This document shows, piece by piece, positions 1 through 7,401 of a stretch of DNA of 13,912 nucleotides (positions are counted from its first letter, which is position 1; each line of letters begins with the position of its first letter). Below the pieces are notes generated by a model that did not search any database, was not told where the DNA came from, and saw nothing but the letters and a program-made list of their open reading frames with translations. The position numbers and the translations under genes are program-made. This DNA comes from Acanthamoeba sp. SK_2022b (lineage: Eukaryota > Discosea > Longamoebia > Acanthamoebidae). Where the stretch lies: NCBI GenBank assembly GCA_027943245.1, contig JANDJZ010001190.1, forward strand, positions 1 to 13,912. The letters are read 5' to 3'.

Positions 1-285
1 CGGGTCGAGCACCCAGGGGATCCCGCGCTCGGCGGCGACCGTCGCCGCCGCCTCCATGCCGGCGACCCACGGCGGGCTCAGCGTGCCGATGTTGACCACG
101 ACGGCGGACGCGAGCCCGGCCATCTCGGCCGCCTCGCGCTCGTGGTGGACCATGGCCGGCGAGGCGCCCGCGGCGTTCAGCAGGTTCGCCGCCAGGTCCA
201 TCGACACGTAGTTGGTCAGGCACTGCACGAGCGGCGCCTGGGCGCGCAGCCGCTCCAGCAGCGCGGGTGGGGACGTGACAGTCAT
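1..285 (-). CDS. thiM: Hydroxyethylthiazole kinase ThiM, N-terminal part (cut by window edge)
   Basis: ThiM phosphorylates 4-methyl-5-(2-hydroxyethyl)thiazole with ATP, salvaging the thiazole half of thiamine in the cytoplasm. Only the first 95 codons are in the window; the frame is open at base 1. The visible part fits the ThiM family throughout: an early PLVQCLTNYV segment (the family has PLV-C-TN), then NLLNAAGASPAM, VVVNIGTLS and finally WVLDP. The ATG at 285 is preceded by a GGAGGG ribosome-binding site five bases further on. A TPP riboswitch lies directly upstream, which independently supports a thiamine role. It follows the ilvC terminator, so it is probably a separate transcription unit, perhaps continuing into other thi genes to the left. 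Identification is by recalled family motifs. Confidence 0.93.
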   Translation of the reverse strand, partial: MTVTSPPALLERLRAQAPLVQCLTNYVSMDLAANLLNAAGASPAMVHHEREAAEMAGLASAVVVNIGTLSPPWVAGMEAAATVAAERGIPWVLDP

Positions 286-287
286 CG

Positions 288-366
288 GGCTCCCTCCGTC
301 GGTACGAACCGAATCAGGTGTGCGGGTGTGATCTCAGCCCCGTCGGTGGGGCACCCCGGCCGTTCG
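288..366 (-). promoter_or_regulatory. TPP (THI-box) riboswitch upstream of thiM
   Basis: On the minus strand the sequence carries the conserved THI elements in order: GGGGTGCC, a GCCCC/GGGGC stem with a six-base loop, CTGAGA at 337-332, CACCC pairing back to GGGTG, ACCTGATTCGG, a CGGT/ACCG stem, then GGAGGGA. The last block is also the thiM Shine-Dalgarno at about 297-291. Ligand-stabilised folding should therefore hide the ribosome-binding site, and thiamine pyrophosphate should turn down thiM translation. There is no U-rich terminator between the aptamer and the ATG, which favours translational over transcriptional control. The outer P1 helix limits are approximate. Confidence 0.93.
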
Positions 367-371
367 GACGT

Positions 372-377
372 CACCGT
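372..377 (-). promoter_or_regulatory. Possible -10 box for thiM
   Basis: TACGGT on the minus strand fits the actinobacterial TANNNT pattern and would start transcription at about 365, just before the TPP aptamer. I find no convincing -35 element; the position would fall in the ilvC terminator stem. Weak call. Confidence 0.35.
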
Positions 378-392
378 AGCAGCGCCGGACGC

Positions 393-430
393 ACGAGGGC
401 CCGCCACCGTCCCCGGTGGCGGGCCCTCGT
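393..430 (-). terminator. Strong hairpin terminator downstream of ilvC
   Basis: A perfect 17-bp inverted repeat (393-409 with 414-430) closes a four-base loop, starting 14 bases after the ilvC stop. The stem is mostly G/C. No U tract follows on the minus strand, as is common for actinobacterial terminators. It separates the ilvBNC transcript from thiM. Confidence 0.8.
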
Positions 431-443
431 CGCGTCCTGAGGA

Positions 444-1469
444 TCAGCGCTCGGCCGAGCCCTCCGTGTAGTCCGCGTCGGTCTGCTGCCACGCGAAGTG
501 GGCGCGCAGCTCCTTGCCGGTCGCCTCGATCGGGTGGCCGGCCTCCTTCTCGCGCATCTGCTTGAACTCCGGCGCGCCGGCGTCCTGGTCGGCGATGAAG
601 CGCTCGGCGAAGGCGCCGTTCTGGATGTCCGCGAGGACCTCCTGCATGCGCTCCTTGACCGAGGCGTCGATGACCCGCGGGCCCGACACGTAGTCGCCGT
701 ACTCGGCGGTGTCGGAGATGCTCCAGCGCTGCTTGGCGATGCCGCCCTCCCACATGAGGTCGACGATGAGCTTGAGCTCGTGCAGCACCTCGAAGTAGGC
801 GATCTCGGGCTGGTAGCCCGCCTCGGTCAGCGTCTCGAAGCCGGCCTGCACCAGGTGCGACATGCCGCCGCACAGCACGGCCTGCTCGCCGAACAGGTCG
901 GTCTCGGTCTCCTCGGTGAAGGTCGTCTTGATGACGCCGGCGCGGGTGCCGCCGATCGCCTTCGCGTACGACAGCGCCAGGTCCCAGGCCTTGCCCGAGG
1001 CGTCCTTCTCCACGGCGATGATGTCCGGGATGCCGCGGCCGGCGACGAACTCGCGGCGCACCGTGTGGCCGGGGGCCTTCGGCGCGACGAGCACGACGTC
1101 GACGCCCTCGGGCGCCTGGATGTAGCCGTAGCGGATGTTGAAGCCGTGGCCGAAGACCAGGGTGTCGCCCTCGGCCAGCGCCGGGGCGATCTCCTCGGCG
1201 TACAGCGTCCGCTGGACCTGGTCGGGAGCCAGGATGACGACGACGTCGGCCTCCTCCGCGGCCTCGCGCGGGGTCAGGACCGACAGGCCCTCGGCCTCGG
1301 CCTTGGCGCGGCTCTTGGAGCCCTCCTTGAGGCCGATGCGGACGTCGACGCCCGAGTCACGCAGGTTGAGGGCGTGCGCGTGGCCCTGGCTGCCGTAGCC
1401 AATGACCGCGACGTTCTTGCCCTGGATGATGCTGAGGTCGGCGTCGTCGTCGTAGTAGAGCTCGGCCAC
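444..1469 (-). CDS. ilvC: Ketol-acid reductoisomerase, class I (NADP+)
   Basis: IlvC isomerises and reduces acetolactate or acetohydroxybutyrate to the 2,3-dihydroxy acids, using Mg2+ and NADPH. At 341 residues it has the class I length. An N-terminal Rossmann domain carries [13 protein letters not shown] (24-36). Ser51 and Ser53 in the GLKEGSKS loop are the kind of residues that hold the NADPH phosphate. His108 lies in [10 protein letters not shown]. Likely metal and substrate ligands of the C-terminal knotted domain are Asp191, Glu195, Glu227, Glu231 and Ser252. The start is GTG, with AAGGAG at 1484-1479 nine bases upstream. It follows ilvN by 30 bases and is the last gene of the ilvBNC unit, followed by a hairpin terminator. 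Confidence 0.97.
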   Translation of the reverse strand: MAELYYDDDADLSIIQGKNVAVIGYGSQGHAHALNLRDSGVDVRIGLKEGSKSRAKAEAEGLSVLTPREAAEEADVVVILAPDQVQRTLYAEEIAPALAEGDTLVFGHGFNIRYGYIQAPEGVDVVLVAPKAPGHTVRREFVAGRGIPDIIAVEKDASGKAWDLALSYAKAIGGTRAGVIKTTFTEETETDLFGEQAVLCGGMSHLVQAGFETLTEAGYQPEIAYFEVLHELKLIVDLMWEGGIAKQRWSISDTAEYGDYVSGPRVIDASVKERMQEVLADIQNGAFAERFIADQDAGAPEFKQMREKEAGHPIEATGKELRAHFAWQQTDADYTEGSAER

Positions 1470-1499
1470 GAGATGTGTCTCCTTGTGTTGTAGGGGGTC

Positions 1500-2036
1500 T
1501 TAGCCGGCCTGCGTGCCGGGGACGGCGCGCAGGGTCCGGTCGGTGATGGAACGCGAGCCCCGGCCGATCGCGACGCGACCGGACTGGACGATCTCGCGGA
1601 TGCCGAAGGGCTCGAGGACGCGCAGCATGGCGGCGATCTTGCCGCTGTCGCCAGTGGCCTCGATGGTGATCGAGTCGGTGGCGACGTCGACCGCCTTGGC
1701 GCGGAAGAGCTGGACGGTCTCCAGCACCTGGCCGCGGGTCTGGGCGTCGGCCTTGACCTTGATCAGGACCAGCTCGCGCTCGACTGCGGACGAGGGCTCG
1801 AGCTCGACGATCTTGAGCACGTGCACCAGCTTGTTGAGCTGCTTGGTGACCTGCTCGAGCGCGATCTCGTCGACGCTGACCACGATGGTCATGCGCGAGA
1901 TCTCGGGGATCTCGGTCGGACCGACGGCCAGCGACTCGATGTTGAAGCCGCGTCGCATGAACAGGCTGGAGACGCGCGCGAGCGCGCCGGGCGTGTTCTC
2001 GACCAGGACGCTGAGGGTGTGCTGCTGCTTGCTCAC
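1500..2036 (-). CDS. ilvN: Acetohydroxyacid synthase, small regulatory subunit
   Basis: IlvN binds the catalytic IlvB subunit, raises its activity and confers feedback inhibition by branched-chain amino acids, chiefly valine in known systems. The 178-residue protein has an N-terminal ACT domain (about 6-80) starting [21 protein letters not shown] and followed by [14 protein letters not shown], the effector-binding region. The C-terminal domain (about 85-160) is the usual AHAS small-subunit partner and ends [20 protein letters not shown] chose the GTG at 2036 because the protein then begins exactly at the family start (SKQQHTLSV), because GGGAGGA lies about nine bases upstream, and because it overlaps the ilvB stop as GTGA. 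That overlap suggests translational coupling and near-equal subunit supply. An upstream in-frame extension is antisense-type noise over ilvB. Confidence 0.96.
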   Translation of the reverse strand: MSKQQHTLSVLVENTPGALARVSSLFMRRGFNIESLAVGPTEIPEISRMTIVVSVDEIALEQVTKQLNKLVHVLKIVELEPSSAVERELVLIKVKADAQTRGQVLETVQLFRAKAVDVATDSITIEATGDSGKIAAMLRVLEPFGIREIVQSGRVAIGRGSRSITDRTLRAVPGTQAG

Positions 2037-3808
2037 AGGTCGTCGTCCTCCCACTCGGGCGCCAGGTCGCGCGCGATCTTGATGTCGTCGTTGCTGGTGC
2101 CGGCGGCGACCATCGGCCAGACCATGGCGTCGCGCTCGACGACGAAGTCGATGACGACCGGGCGGTCGTTGATCGCCATGGCCTTCTCGATGGTGGCGTC
2201 CAGGTCGGCCTCGCTGTCGCACCGCAGGCCCACGCAGCCGTAGGCGTCCGCGAGCTTGACGAAGTCCGGGATGCGGCGCGCGCCGATCGACTCCGGGCCG
2301 GTGTGCAGGTCGGTGTTGGAGTAGCGGCCCTCGTAGAACAGGGTCTGCCACTGGCGCACCATGCCCAGCGAGGAGTTGTTGATGACGGCCACCTTGATCG
2401 GGATGCCCTCGATCGCGCAGGTCGCCAGCTCCTGGTTGGTCATCTGGAAGCAGCCGTCGCCGTCGATGGCCCACACGACGCCGTCGGGCAGCGCGGCCTT
2501 GGCGCCCATCGCCGCCGGGACGGCGTAGCCCATCGTGCCGGCACCGCCGGAGTTGAGCCACTGGCGCGGACGCTCGTAGGAGACGTAGTGCGCCGCCCAC
2601 ATCTGGTGCTGGCCGACGCCCGCCACGTAGGTGGCCTCCGGACCGGCGATGGCGCTGAGCCGCTCGATCACCGTCTGCGGGGCCAGGCCGTGCTCGGGCT
2701 TGTCGTACCCGACCGGGTAGCGCTCCTTGATGGTGGCCAGGAACTCGCGCCAGGCGGCGTAGTCACCGCGCTCGCCGTCCTCCTCGGCCGCCTTCTGCAG
2801 CGCCACGACCAGGTCGGCGATGACCTCGCGGGCGTCGCCCACGATCGGCACGTCGGCGATGCGGTTCTTGGAGATCTCGGCCGGGTCGACGTCGGCGTGG
2901 ACGACCTTGGCGTCCGGCGCGAAGGAGTCCAGGTTGCCGGTGACGCGGTCGTCGAAGCGGGCGCCGAGCGACACGATCAGGTCGGCCCGCTGCAGGGCGC
3001 CCACCGCCGCGACGGTGCCGTGCATGCCGGGCATGCCCATGTGCAGCGGGTGCGAGTCGGGGAAGGCACCGCGCGCGGTCAGCGTCGTGACGACCGGGAT
3101 CTGGGCCATCTCGGCCAGCACCTTGAGCTCGGCCGAGGCGTCGGCCTTGATGACGCCGCCGCCCACGTAGAGCACCGGCCGGCGCGCCTCGAGCAGCAGC
3201 CGGGTCGCCTCGCGCACCTGCTTGCCGTGCGGCTTGGTGGTGGGGCGGTAGCCCGGCAGCGCCAGCTCGGTGGGCCAGCTGAAGGTCGTGCTGCCCTGGA
3301 GCGCGTCCTTGGAGATGTCGACGAGCACGGGACCGGGACGGCCGGTGCCGGCGATGTGGAACGCCTCGGCGATCACCCGCGGGATCTCGGCCGGGTCCGT
3401 GACCAGGTAGCTGTGCTTGGTGATCGGCATCGTGATGCCGCGGATGTCGGCCTCCTGGAAGGCGTCCGTGCCGATGAAGCCGCTCGCGACCTGGCCGGTG
3501 ATCGCGACGATCGGGACCGAGTCCATGTAGGCGTCCGCGATGGCGGTGACCAGGTTCGTGGCGCCCGGGCCGGACGTGGCCATGCAGACGCCGACCCGGC
3601 CCGTGACCATCGCGTAGCCCTGCGCGGCGTGCCCGGCGCCCTGCTCGTGCCGGACGAGCACGTGGCGGATGCTGGAGTCGAACAGCGGGTCGTACGCGGG
3701 GAGGATCGCGCCACCGGGGATGCCGAAGATGGTGTCCACCCCGGCCCGCTCGAGCGCGCGCACCAGGCTCTGCGCCCCGGTGATCTGCTCGTCGAGCTGC
3801 TTGGTCAT
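2033..3808 (-). CDS. ilvB: Acetohydroxyacid synthase, large catalytic subunit
   Basis: IlvB is the thiamine diphosphate enzyme that condenses two pyruvates to acetolactate, or pyruvate and 2-oxobutyrate to acetohydroxybutyrate, the first committed step. At 591 residues it is full length. Visible features are [14 protein letters not shown] (27-40), catalytic Glu55 in [33 protein letters not shown] (77-94), the central FAD-type domain, and the ThDP/Mg2+ motif from Gly450-Asp451-Gly452 to Asn477-Asn478. The ATG at 3808 follows a weak AGG-only ribosome-binding site, fitting an attenuated leader. It is the first gene of ilvBNC and overlaps ilvN by 4 bases. Expression is probably controlled by the attenuator between it and the SDR gene. 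Confidence 0.97.
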   Translation of the reverse strand: MTKQLDEQITGAQSLVRALERAGVDTIFGIPGGAILPAYDPLFDSSIRHVLVRHEQGAGHAAQGYAMVTGRVGVCMATSGPGATNLVTAIADAYMDSVPIVAITGQVASGFIGTDAFQEADIRGITMPITKHSYLVTDPAEIPRVIAEAFHIAGTGRPGPVLVDISKDALQGSTTFSWPTELALPGYRPTTKPHGKQVREATRLLLEARRPVLYVGGGVIKADASAELKVLAEMAQIPVVTTLTARGAFPDSHPLHMGMPGMHGTVAAVGALQRADLIVSLGARFDDRVTGNLDSFAPDAKVVHADVDPAEISKNRIADVPIVGDAREVIADLVVALQKAAEEDGERGDYAAWREFLATIKERYPVGYDKPEHGLAPQTVIERLSAIAGPEATYVAGVGQHQMWAAHYVSYERPRQWLNSGGAGTMGYAVPAAMGAKAALPDGVVWAIDGDGCFQMTNQELATCAIEGIPIKVAVINNSSLGMVRQWQTLFYEGRYSNTDLHTGPESIGARRIPDFVKLADAYGCVGLRCDSEADLDATIEKAMAINDRPVVIDFVVERDAMVWPMVAAGTSNDDIKIARDLAPEWEDDDL

Positions 3809-3850
3809 GATGCGTGCCTATCGGTTGGTGTGGTGTCCGGACCCTCGCAT

Positions 3851-3881
3851 AAAAAAAGCCCCCGGCCCGGACGTGGGCGCT
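3851..3881 (-). terminator. ilvB leader terminator (attenuator)
   Basis: On the minus strand AGCGCCC (3881-3875) pairs with GGGGGCT (3863-3857) with one G-G mismatch and an eleven-base loop, followed at once by seven U residues (3857-3851). It lies 43 bases before the ilvB start, inside the leader, so it must be conditional. CCCTC at 3886-3882 and GAGGG at 3846-3842 could extend the stem around the U tract. Confidence 0.85.
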
Positions 3882-3887
3882 GAGGGA

Positions 3888-3918
3888 AGACGCGACGGTC
3901 GAACCGACCGGCGCGTCT
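3888..3918 (-). promoter_or_regulatory. Leader hairpin overlapping the leader-peptide stop codon
   Basis: AGACGCG (3918-3912) pairs with CGCGTCT (3894-3888). Inside it, after a single C-T mismatch, CGGTCG (3910-3905) pairs with CGACCG (3901-3896) around a three-base GTT loop. The resulting stem has 13 pairs. It starts at the second base of the leader-peptide stop, where a ribosome stalled on the Val/Leu codons would open it. That is the position expected for the pause/sequester hairpin of an amino-acid attenuator. I could not find an unambiguous antiterminator pairing with the downstream terminator. Confidence 0.75.
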
Positions 3919-3949
3919 AGCGAAGTACTACGAGGACGTGGGCGTGCAC
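3917..3949 (-). CDS. ilvB leader peptide (attenuation)
   Basis: The ten-codon frame encodes Met-His-Ala-His-Val-Leu-Val-Val-Leu-Arg then TAG. Five consecutive Val/Leu codons (3937-3923), including the rare-looking GTA GTA CTT in a genome that prefers GTC/GTG and CTG/CTC, are the hallmark of a branched-chain amino acid attenuator. Slow charging of tRNA-Val or tRNA-Leu should stall the ribosome here and change folding of the downstream hairpins. The GTG start has no Shine-Dalgarno. It sits seven bases after the proposed -10 box, so it may be the first codon of a leaderless message. The peptide itself is unlikely to have another function. The first codon is inferred from this spacing. Confidence 0.85.
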   Translation of the reverse strand: MHAHVLVVLR

Positions 3950-3956
3950 GTCACCG

Positions 3957-3986
3957 ATCTTCGCCCCTCTCCCTCCGTCTGGTCAA
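3957..3986 (-). promoter_or_regulatory. Promoter of the ilvBNC operon
   Basis: TTGACC (3986-3981) and GAAGAT (3962-3957) are separated by 18 bases on the minus strand, a reasonable match to a housekeeping actinobacterial sigma factor. It begins 32 bases after the SDR stop codon. The predicted transcript starts at about 3950-3949, on the leader-peptide GTG. Confidence 0.65.
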
Positions 3987-4001
3987 GTGCTGAGACGGAA
4001 A

Positions 4002-4016
4002 GTCCGCCATGTGGAC
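4002..4016 (-). other. Imperfect palindrome upstream of the ilvBNC promoter
   Basis: GTCCACATGGCGGAC, just after the SDR stop, is a near-palindrome (five of seven pairs match around a central T) lying about 15 bases upstream of the -35 box and followed by TTT. It could be an activator or repressor site or a weak terminator hairpin for the SDR gene. No family assignment is possible from one site. Confidence 0.3.
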
Positions 4017-4017
4017 A

Positions 4018-5478
4018 TCACCAGGGGTGCGGTGCGTAGTCCTTGAGGAAGACGCCGTGCACGTCCTCCCCCGCCTCGCCGCGCACGATCGGGTCATACA
4101 CGCGGGCGGCGCCGTCGACGAGGTCGAGCGGGGCCTTGAAGCCCTCCTCGGCCAGCCGCACCTTGGTGGTGTGCGGGCGCTCGTCGGTGATCCAGCCCGT
4201 GTCGACGGCGGTCATGAGGATGCCGTCGGCCTCGAGCATCTCGCCGGCGCTCGTGCGGGTGAGCATGTTGAGCGCGGCCTTGCTCATGTTGGTGTGCGGG
4301 TGGCCCGGCCCCTTGTAGCGGCGGGCGAACTGGCCCTCCATCGCCGAGACGTTGACGACGTACGTGCGCCGGTGCGGCGACGCGGCCATCGCGCCGCGCA
4401 GGCGGCTGATGAGGATGAACGGCGCGGTCTGGTTGCACAACTGGACCTCGAGCAGCTCCAGCTCGGAGACCTCGCCGACGTTCTGCACCCAGCTGTTGGT
4501 GTCCACGACGTCGGGCACCAGTCCCCCGGCGTCGATGCGGCTCAGGTCGGCCGAGCCGGCGGTCATGGCCTCCTCGGTCAGCCGCTCGGCGGTGATCGCG
4601 TCGCCGGCCAGCACCGGGTGCGCGTCGACCGAGCCCATGAGCGCGGCCGGGTGCAGGTCGGACGTGTGGCCGAACGTGACGAGCTCGGGCTTCGGGCCGG
4701 CCGGCAGCGGGGTCTTCTCGGCCTCGGCGAGCGGGGCGTACGCGCCCGGCGTGCGCCGCACCGTCTGCGCGGCGTTGTTGATGAGGATGTCCAGGTGCCC
4801 CTCGGAGGCGACCTCGTCGGCCAGCGCGATCACCTGCCCGGGGTCGCGCAGGTCGATGCCGACGACCTTGAGCCGGTGCAGCCAGTCGGCGCTGTCGGGC
4901 AGGCTGGAGAAGCGGCGCACGGCGTCGCGCGGGAAGCGCGTCGTGATCGTGAGGTGGGCGCCGTCGCGCAGCAGCCGCAGCGCGATGTACATGCCGATCT
5001 TGGCGCGGCCACCGGTGAGCAGGGCGCGGCGGCCGGTGAGGTCGGTGCGGGCGTCGCGCTTGGCGTGGCTCAGCGCGGCGCACGCGGGGCACAGCTGGTG
5101 GTAGAACGCGTCGACCGTCGTGTACTTGGTCTTGCACATGTAGCAGCCGCGCGGCACGAGCAGCTCGCCCGCGACGGCGCCCTTCGCGCTGGACGTGAGC
5201 GGGATGCCGGCCGTCTCGTCGTCGATGCGCTGCGCCGAGCCGGTCGCGGTGCTCTCGACGACGGCTCGGTCGGCGGCCTGGACCTGCTCGCGCTTGGCCT
5301 TGCGGCGCTCGCGCTTGGCGTCCTTGAAGAAGCCGCCGGTCGCCCGGCGCAGGGCCACGTAGGCGGGGTCGTCCTGGTCGAGGGAGCCGGCGGTGGCGAG
5401 CACGCGCAGGGCGGTCTCGAGGTCGGCGGGGTCGATCTGCGCCTGCGCGTCGGCGGCGGCGTCGTTCGTGAGCGTCAT
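4018..5478 (-). CDS. SDR-like oxidoreductase with N-terminal zinc ribbon
   Basis: The 486-residue protein has a charged N-terminal helix region (about 50-75), a CxxC-x14-CxxC zinc ribbon (Cys112, 115, 130, 133), and a short-chain dehydrogenase/reductase domain from about 148. The SDR part shows TGGRAKIG (155-162) for NAD(P) binding, Asn-Asn-Ala-Ala at 234-237 and a Ser at 378 in VVNVSAMEG. The usual YxxxK is TNMSK: Thr396 stands where the catalytic Tyr should be, while Lys400 is kept. The NNAA-to-Ser distance is 142 residues, some 90 more than a classical SDR, so there is an insertion at about 245-335. Substrate is unknown. It lies between ilvD and ilvBNC on the same strand. I chose ATG 5478; neither it nor the in-frame GTG at 5523 has a good ribosome-binding site, and a hairpin precedes 5478. 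Confidence 0.85.
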   Translation of the reverse strand: MTLTNDAAADAQAQIDPADLETALRVLATAGSLDQDDPAYVALRRATGGFFKDAKRERRKAKREQVQAADRAVVESTATGSAQRIDDETAGIPLTSSAKGAVAGELLVPRGCYMCKTKYTTVDAFYHQLCPACAALSHAKRDARTDLTGRRALLTGGRAKIGMYIALRLLRDGAHLTITTRFPRDAVRRFSSLPDSADWLHRLKVVGIDLRDPGQVIALADEVASEGHLDILINNAAQTVRRTPGAYAPLAEAEKTPLPAGPKPELVTFGHTSDLHPAALMGSVDAHPVLAGDAITAERLTEEAMTAGSADLSRIDAGGLVPDVVDTNSWVQNVGEVSELELLEVQLCNQTAPFILISRLRGAMAASPHRRTYVVNVSAMEGQFARRYKGPGHPHTNMSKAALNMLTRTSAGEMLEADGILMTAVDTGWITDERPHTTKVRLAEEGFKAPLDLVDGAARVYDPIVRGEAGEDVHGVFLKDYAPHPW

Positions 5479-5494
5479 GAGTCCAGCACGGTGA

Positions 5495-5520
5495 GGAGAA
5501 CGGGGGTCGCCCCATTCTCC
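5495..5520 (-). repeat. Hairpin just upstream of the SDR-like gene
   Basis: On the minus strand GGAGAA, U and GGGG (5520-5510) pair with CCCC, G and UUCUCC (5505-5495), an 11-pair stem with one U-G wobble and a four-base loop. It ends 16 bases before the chosen ATG. It may be a terminator for ilvD without a U tract or a 5'-UTR structure. Confidence 0.6.
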
Positions 5521-5532
5521 CACGGCCCTGCA

Positions 5533-5545
5533 CGTCCCCCGGACG
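5533..5545 (-). repeat. Short perfect hairpin between ilvD and the SDR-like gene
   Basis: CGTCC and GGACG pair around a three-base loop, directly abutting the larger inverted repeat at 5546-5608. Small on its own, but part of a stack of hairpins filling this gap. Confidence 0.5.
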
Positions 5546-5608
5546 CGCTGGGAGTGACGTCGTGGACGCCCGACACGGCGTGTCGCGTACCCGCCGTCAC
5601 TCCCAGCG
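5546..5608 (-). terminator. Nested 14-bp inverted repeat after ilvD, probable terminator
   Basis: CGCTGGGAGTGACG (5546-5559) is a perfect inverted repeat of 5595-5608 across 35 bases. The spacer contains a second perfect stem-loop, CGACAC/GTGTCG (5571-5585). The repeat begins 17 bases past the ilvD stop, so termination of ilvD is the simplest reading. There is no U tract, and the symmetry would also suit an operator. Confidence 0.55.
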
Positions 5609-5625
5609 TCGAGGTGGTCCGTTCC

Positions 5626-7320
5626 TCAGCCGAGGACGGCGCCGTCGGACGCGGAGCCGACGAGCTTGCGGTACTTGGCCAGGACGCCCTTGGTGTAGCG
5701 CGGGGGCAGCGGCTCCCAGCCCTCCTTGCGGGCCTCGAGCTCGTCGGGGTCGACCTCGACCTCGAGCAGCTTGTTGGCCACGTCCAGGACGATCGGATCG
5801 CCGTCGCGCACGAAGGCGATGGGGCCGCCGTCGACCGCCTCGGGGGCGACGTGGCCGACGCACAGGCCGGTCGTGCCGCCGGAGAAGCGGCCGTCGGTGA
5901 GCAGCAGGACGTCCTTGCCCAAACCCGCGCCCTTGATGGCGCCGGTGATCTTGAGCATCTCGCGCATGCCCGGGCCACCCTTGGGGCCCTCGTAGCGGAT
6001 GACCACGACGTCGCCGGCGACGATCGTGCCGTCCTCCAGCGCGTCCATGGCCGCGCGCTCGCCGTCGAAGACGCGCGCGGTGCCGCGGAAGACGTCGGTG
6101 TCGAAGCCTGCGCTCTTGACGACCGCACCGCCGGGGGCGAGCGAGCCGTTCAGCACGGTGATGCCGCCGTTGCGGTGGATCGGGCGGTCGAGCGGACGGA
6201 TGACGTCGCCGTCGAGCTTCACGTCCAGGTCGGCGAGGTTCTCCTCCATCGTCTTGCCCGTGACCGTGAGGGTGTCGCCGTCCATGAGGCCGGCGTCCAG
6301 CAGCGCCTTCATGATCACCGGGATGCCGCCGACGCGGTCGACGTCGTACATGACGTACTTGCCGAACGGCTTGAGGTCGCCCAGGTGCGGCACCTTGTCG
6401 CCGATGCGGGTGAAGTCGTCCAGCGTCAGGTCGACCTCGGCCTCGCGGGCGATGGCCAGCAGGTGGAGCACGGCGTTGGTCGAGCCGCCGAGCGCCATGA
6501 CGATCGCGATGGCGTTCTCGAACGCCTTCTTGGTCATGATGTCGCGAGCCGTGATGCCCTGGCGGAGCAGGTTCACGACCGCCTGGCCGGACGCCTCGGC
6601 GAACCCGTCGCGGCGGCGGTCGGGCGCCGGCGGGGCGGCCGAGCCGGGCAGGCTCATGCCGATCGCCTCGGCGACCGAGGCCATCGTGTTGGCGGTGTAC
6701 ATGCCGCCGCACGCGCCCTCCCCGGGGCAGATCGCGCGCTCGATCTTGTCCAGCTGCTCGCGGCTGATGAGGCCCTTCATGCAGGCGCCGACGCCCTCGA
6801 AGCCGTCGATGAGCGTGACGTCCTCGCCGTCGACCTTGCCCGGCATGATCGAGCCGGCGTAGAGGAAGACGCTGGCCAGGTCCAGGCGCGCCGCGGCCAT
6901 GAGCATGCCCGGCAGCGACTTGTCGCAGCCGGCCAGCAGGACGGAGCCGTCCAGGCGCTCGGCCATCATGACCGTCTCGACCGAGTCGGCGATGACCTCA
7001 CGGCTCACCAGCGAGAAGTGCATGCCCTCGTGGCCCATCGAGATGCCGTCGGAGACCGAGATGGTGCCGAACTCCAGCGGGTAGCCGCCGGCGGCGTGCA
7101 CGCCGACCTTCGACGCCTTCGCGAGCCGGTCGAGCGACAGGTTGCAGGGGGTGATCTCGTTCCAGCTGGACGCGACGCCGATCTGGGGCTTCTCCCAGTC
7201 GTCGTCGCCCATGCCGACGGCTCGCAGCATGCCGCGCGAGGCCGTGGCCTCGATGCCGTCCGTGACGGTGCGACTGCGCGGCTTGATGTCGATCTCGGGC
7301 TTGTCGGGGGTCTGCGCCAT
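5626..7320 (-). CDS. ilvD: Dihydroxy-acid dehydratase
   Basis: IlvD is the iron-sulfur enzyme that dehydrates 2,3-dihydroxyisovalerate and its methylvalerate homologue to the keto acids, the last step before transamination for valine and isoleucine. At 564 residues it is the shorter form of the family. Probable cluster ligands are Cys59 ([12 protein letters not shown]), Cys132 ([13 protein letters not shown]) and Cys204 ([14 protein letters not shown]). The C-terminal part has [21 protein letters not shown] with the glycine-rich signature. The ATG at 7320 matches the family start and has no Shine-Dalgarno; a TACGCT box seven bases upstream suggests a leaderless message. It is separated from ilvBNC by the SDR-like gene and from the VOC gene by a hairpin. 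Confidence 0.97.
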   Translation of the reverse strand: MAQTPDKPEIDIKPRSRTVTDGIEATASRGMLRAVGMGDDDWEKPQIGVASSWNEITPCNLSLDRLAKASKVGVHAAGGYPLEFGTISVSDGISMGHEGMHFSLVSREVIADSVETVMMAERLDGSVLLAGCDKSLPGMLMAAARLDLASVFLYAGSIMPGKVDGEDVTLIDGFEGVGACMKGLISREQLDKIERAICPGEGACGGMYTANTMASVAEAIGMSLPGSAAPPAPDRRRDGFAEASGQAVVNLLRQGITARDIMTKKAFENAIAIVMALGGSTNAVLHLLAIAREAEVDLTLDDFTRIGDKVPHLGDLKPFGKYVMYDVDRVGGIPVIMKALLDAGLMDGDTLTVTGKTMEENLADLDVKLDGDVIRPLDRPIHRNGGITVLNGSLAPGGAVVKSAGFDTDVFRGTARVFDGERAAMDALEDGTIVAGDVVVIRYEGPKGGPGMREMLKITGAIKGAGLGKDVLLLTDGRFSGGTTGLCVGHVAPEAVDGGPIAFVRDGDPIVLDVANKLLEVEVDPDELEARKEGWEPLPPRYTKGVLAKYRKLVGSASDGAVLG

Positions 7321-7327
7321 GCGTCAC

Positions 7328-7333
7328 AGCGTA
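7328..7333 (-). promoter_or_regulatory. Possible -10 box for leaderless ilvD
   Basis: TACGCT on the minus strand fits TANNNT and is seven bases before the ilvD ATG, so transcription could start at the initiation codon. No clear -35 element is visible. Confidence 0.4.
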
Positions 7334-7341
7334 CGCCGGGC

Positions 7342-7366
7342 CGACACGCCCGAGCGCGGGGTGTCG
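7342..7366 (-). terminator. Hairpin between the VOC gene and ilvD
   Basis: CGACACCCC pairs with GGGCGTGTCG on the minus strand: six plus three pairs with one bulged C and a six-base loop. It lies 36 bases after the VOC stop and before the ilvD promoter region, so it probably ends the VOC transcript. No U tract follows. Confidence 0.5.
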
Positions 7367-7401
7367 CCATGCTGGGACGCGGCGGCGCGGACGCCCCTCG
7401 A

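Noticed and set aside
1500..2600. A longer ilvN start giving a 366-residue protein
   Set aside because: The extra N-terminal part lies out of frame over ilvB and is Arg/Gly-rich noise; the GTG at 2036 with the GTGA overlap gives the family-length subunit.
2303..3883. A 526-codon plus-strand frame opposite ilvB
   Set aside because: Shadow of ilvB with low-complexity content and no promoter or ribosome-binding evidence.
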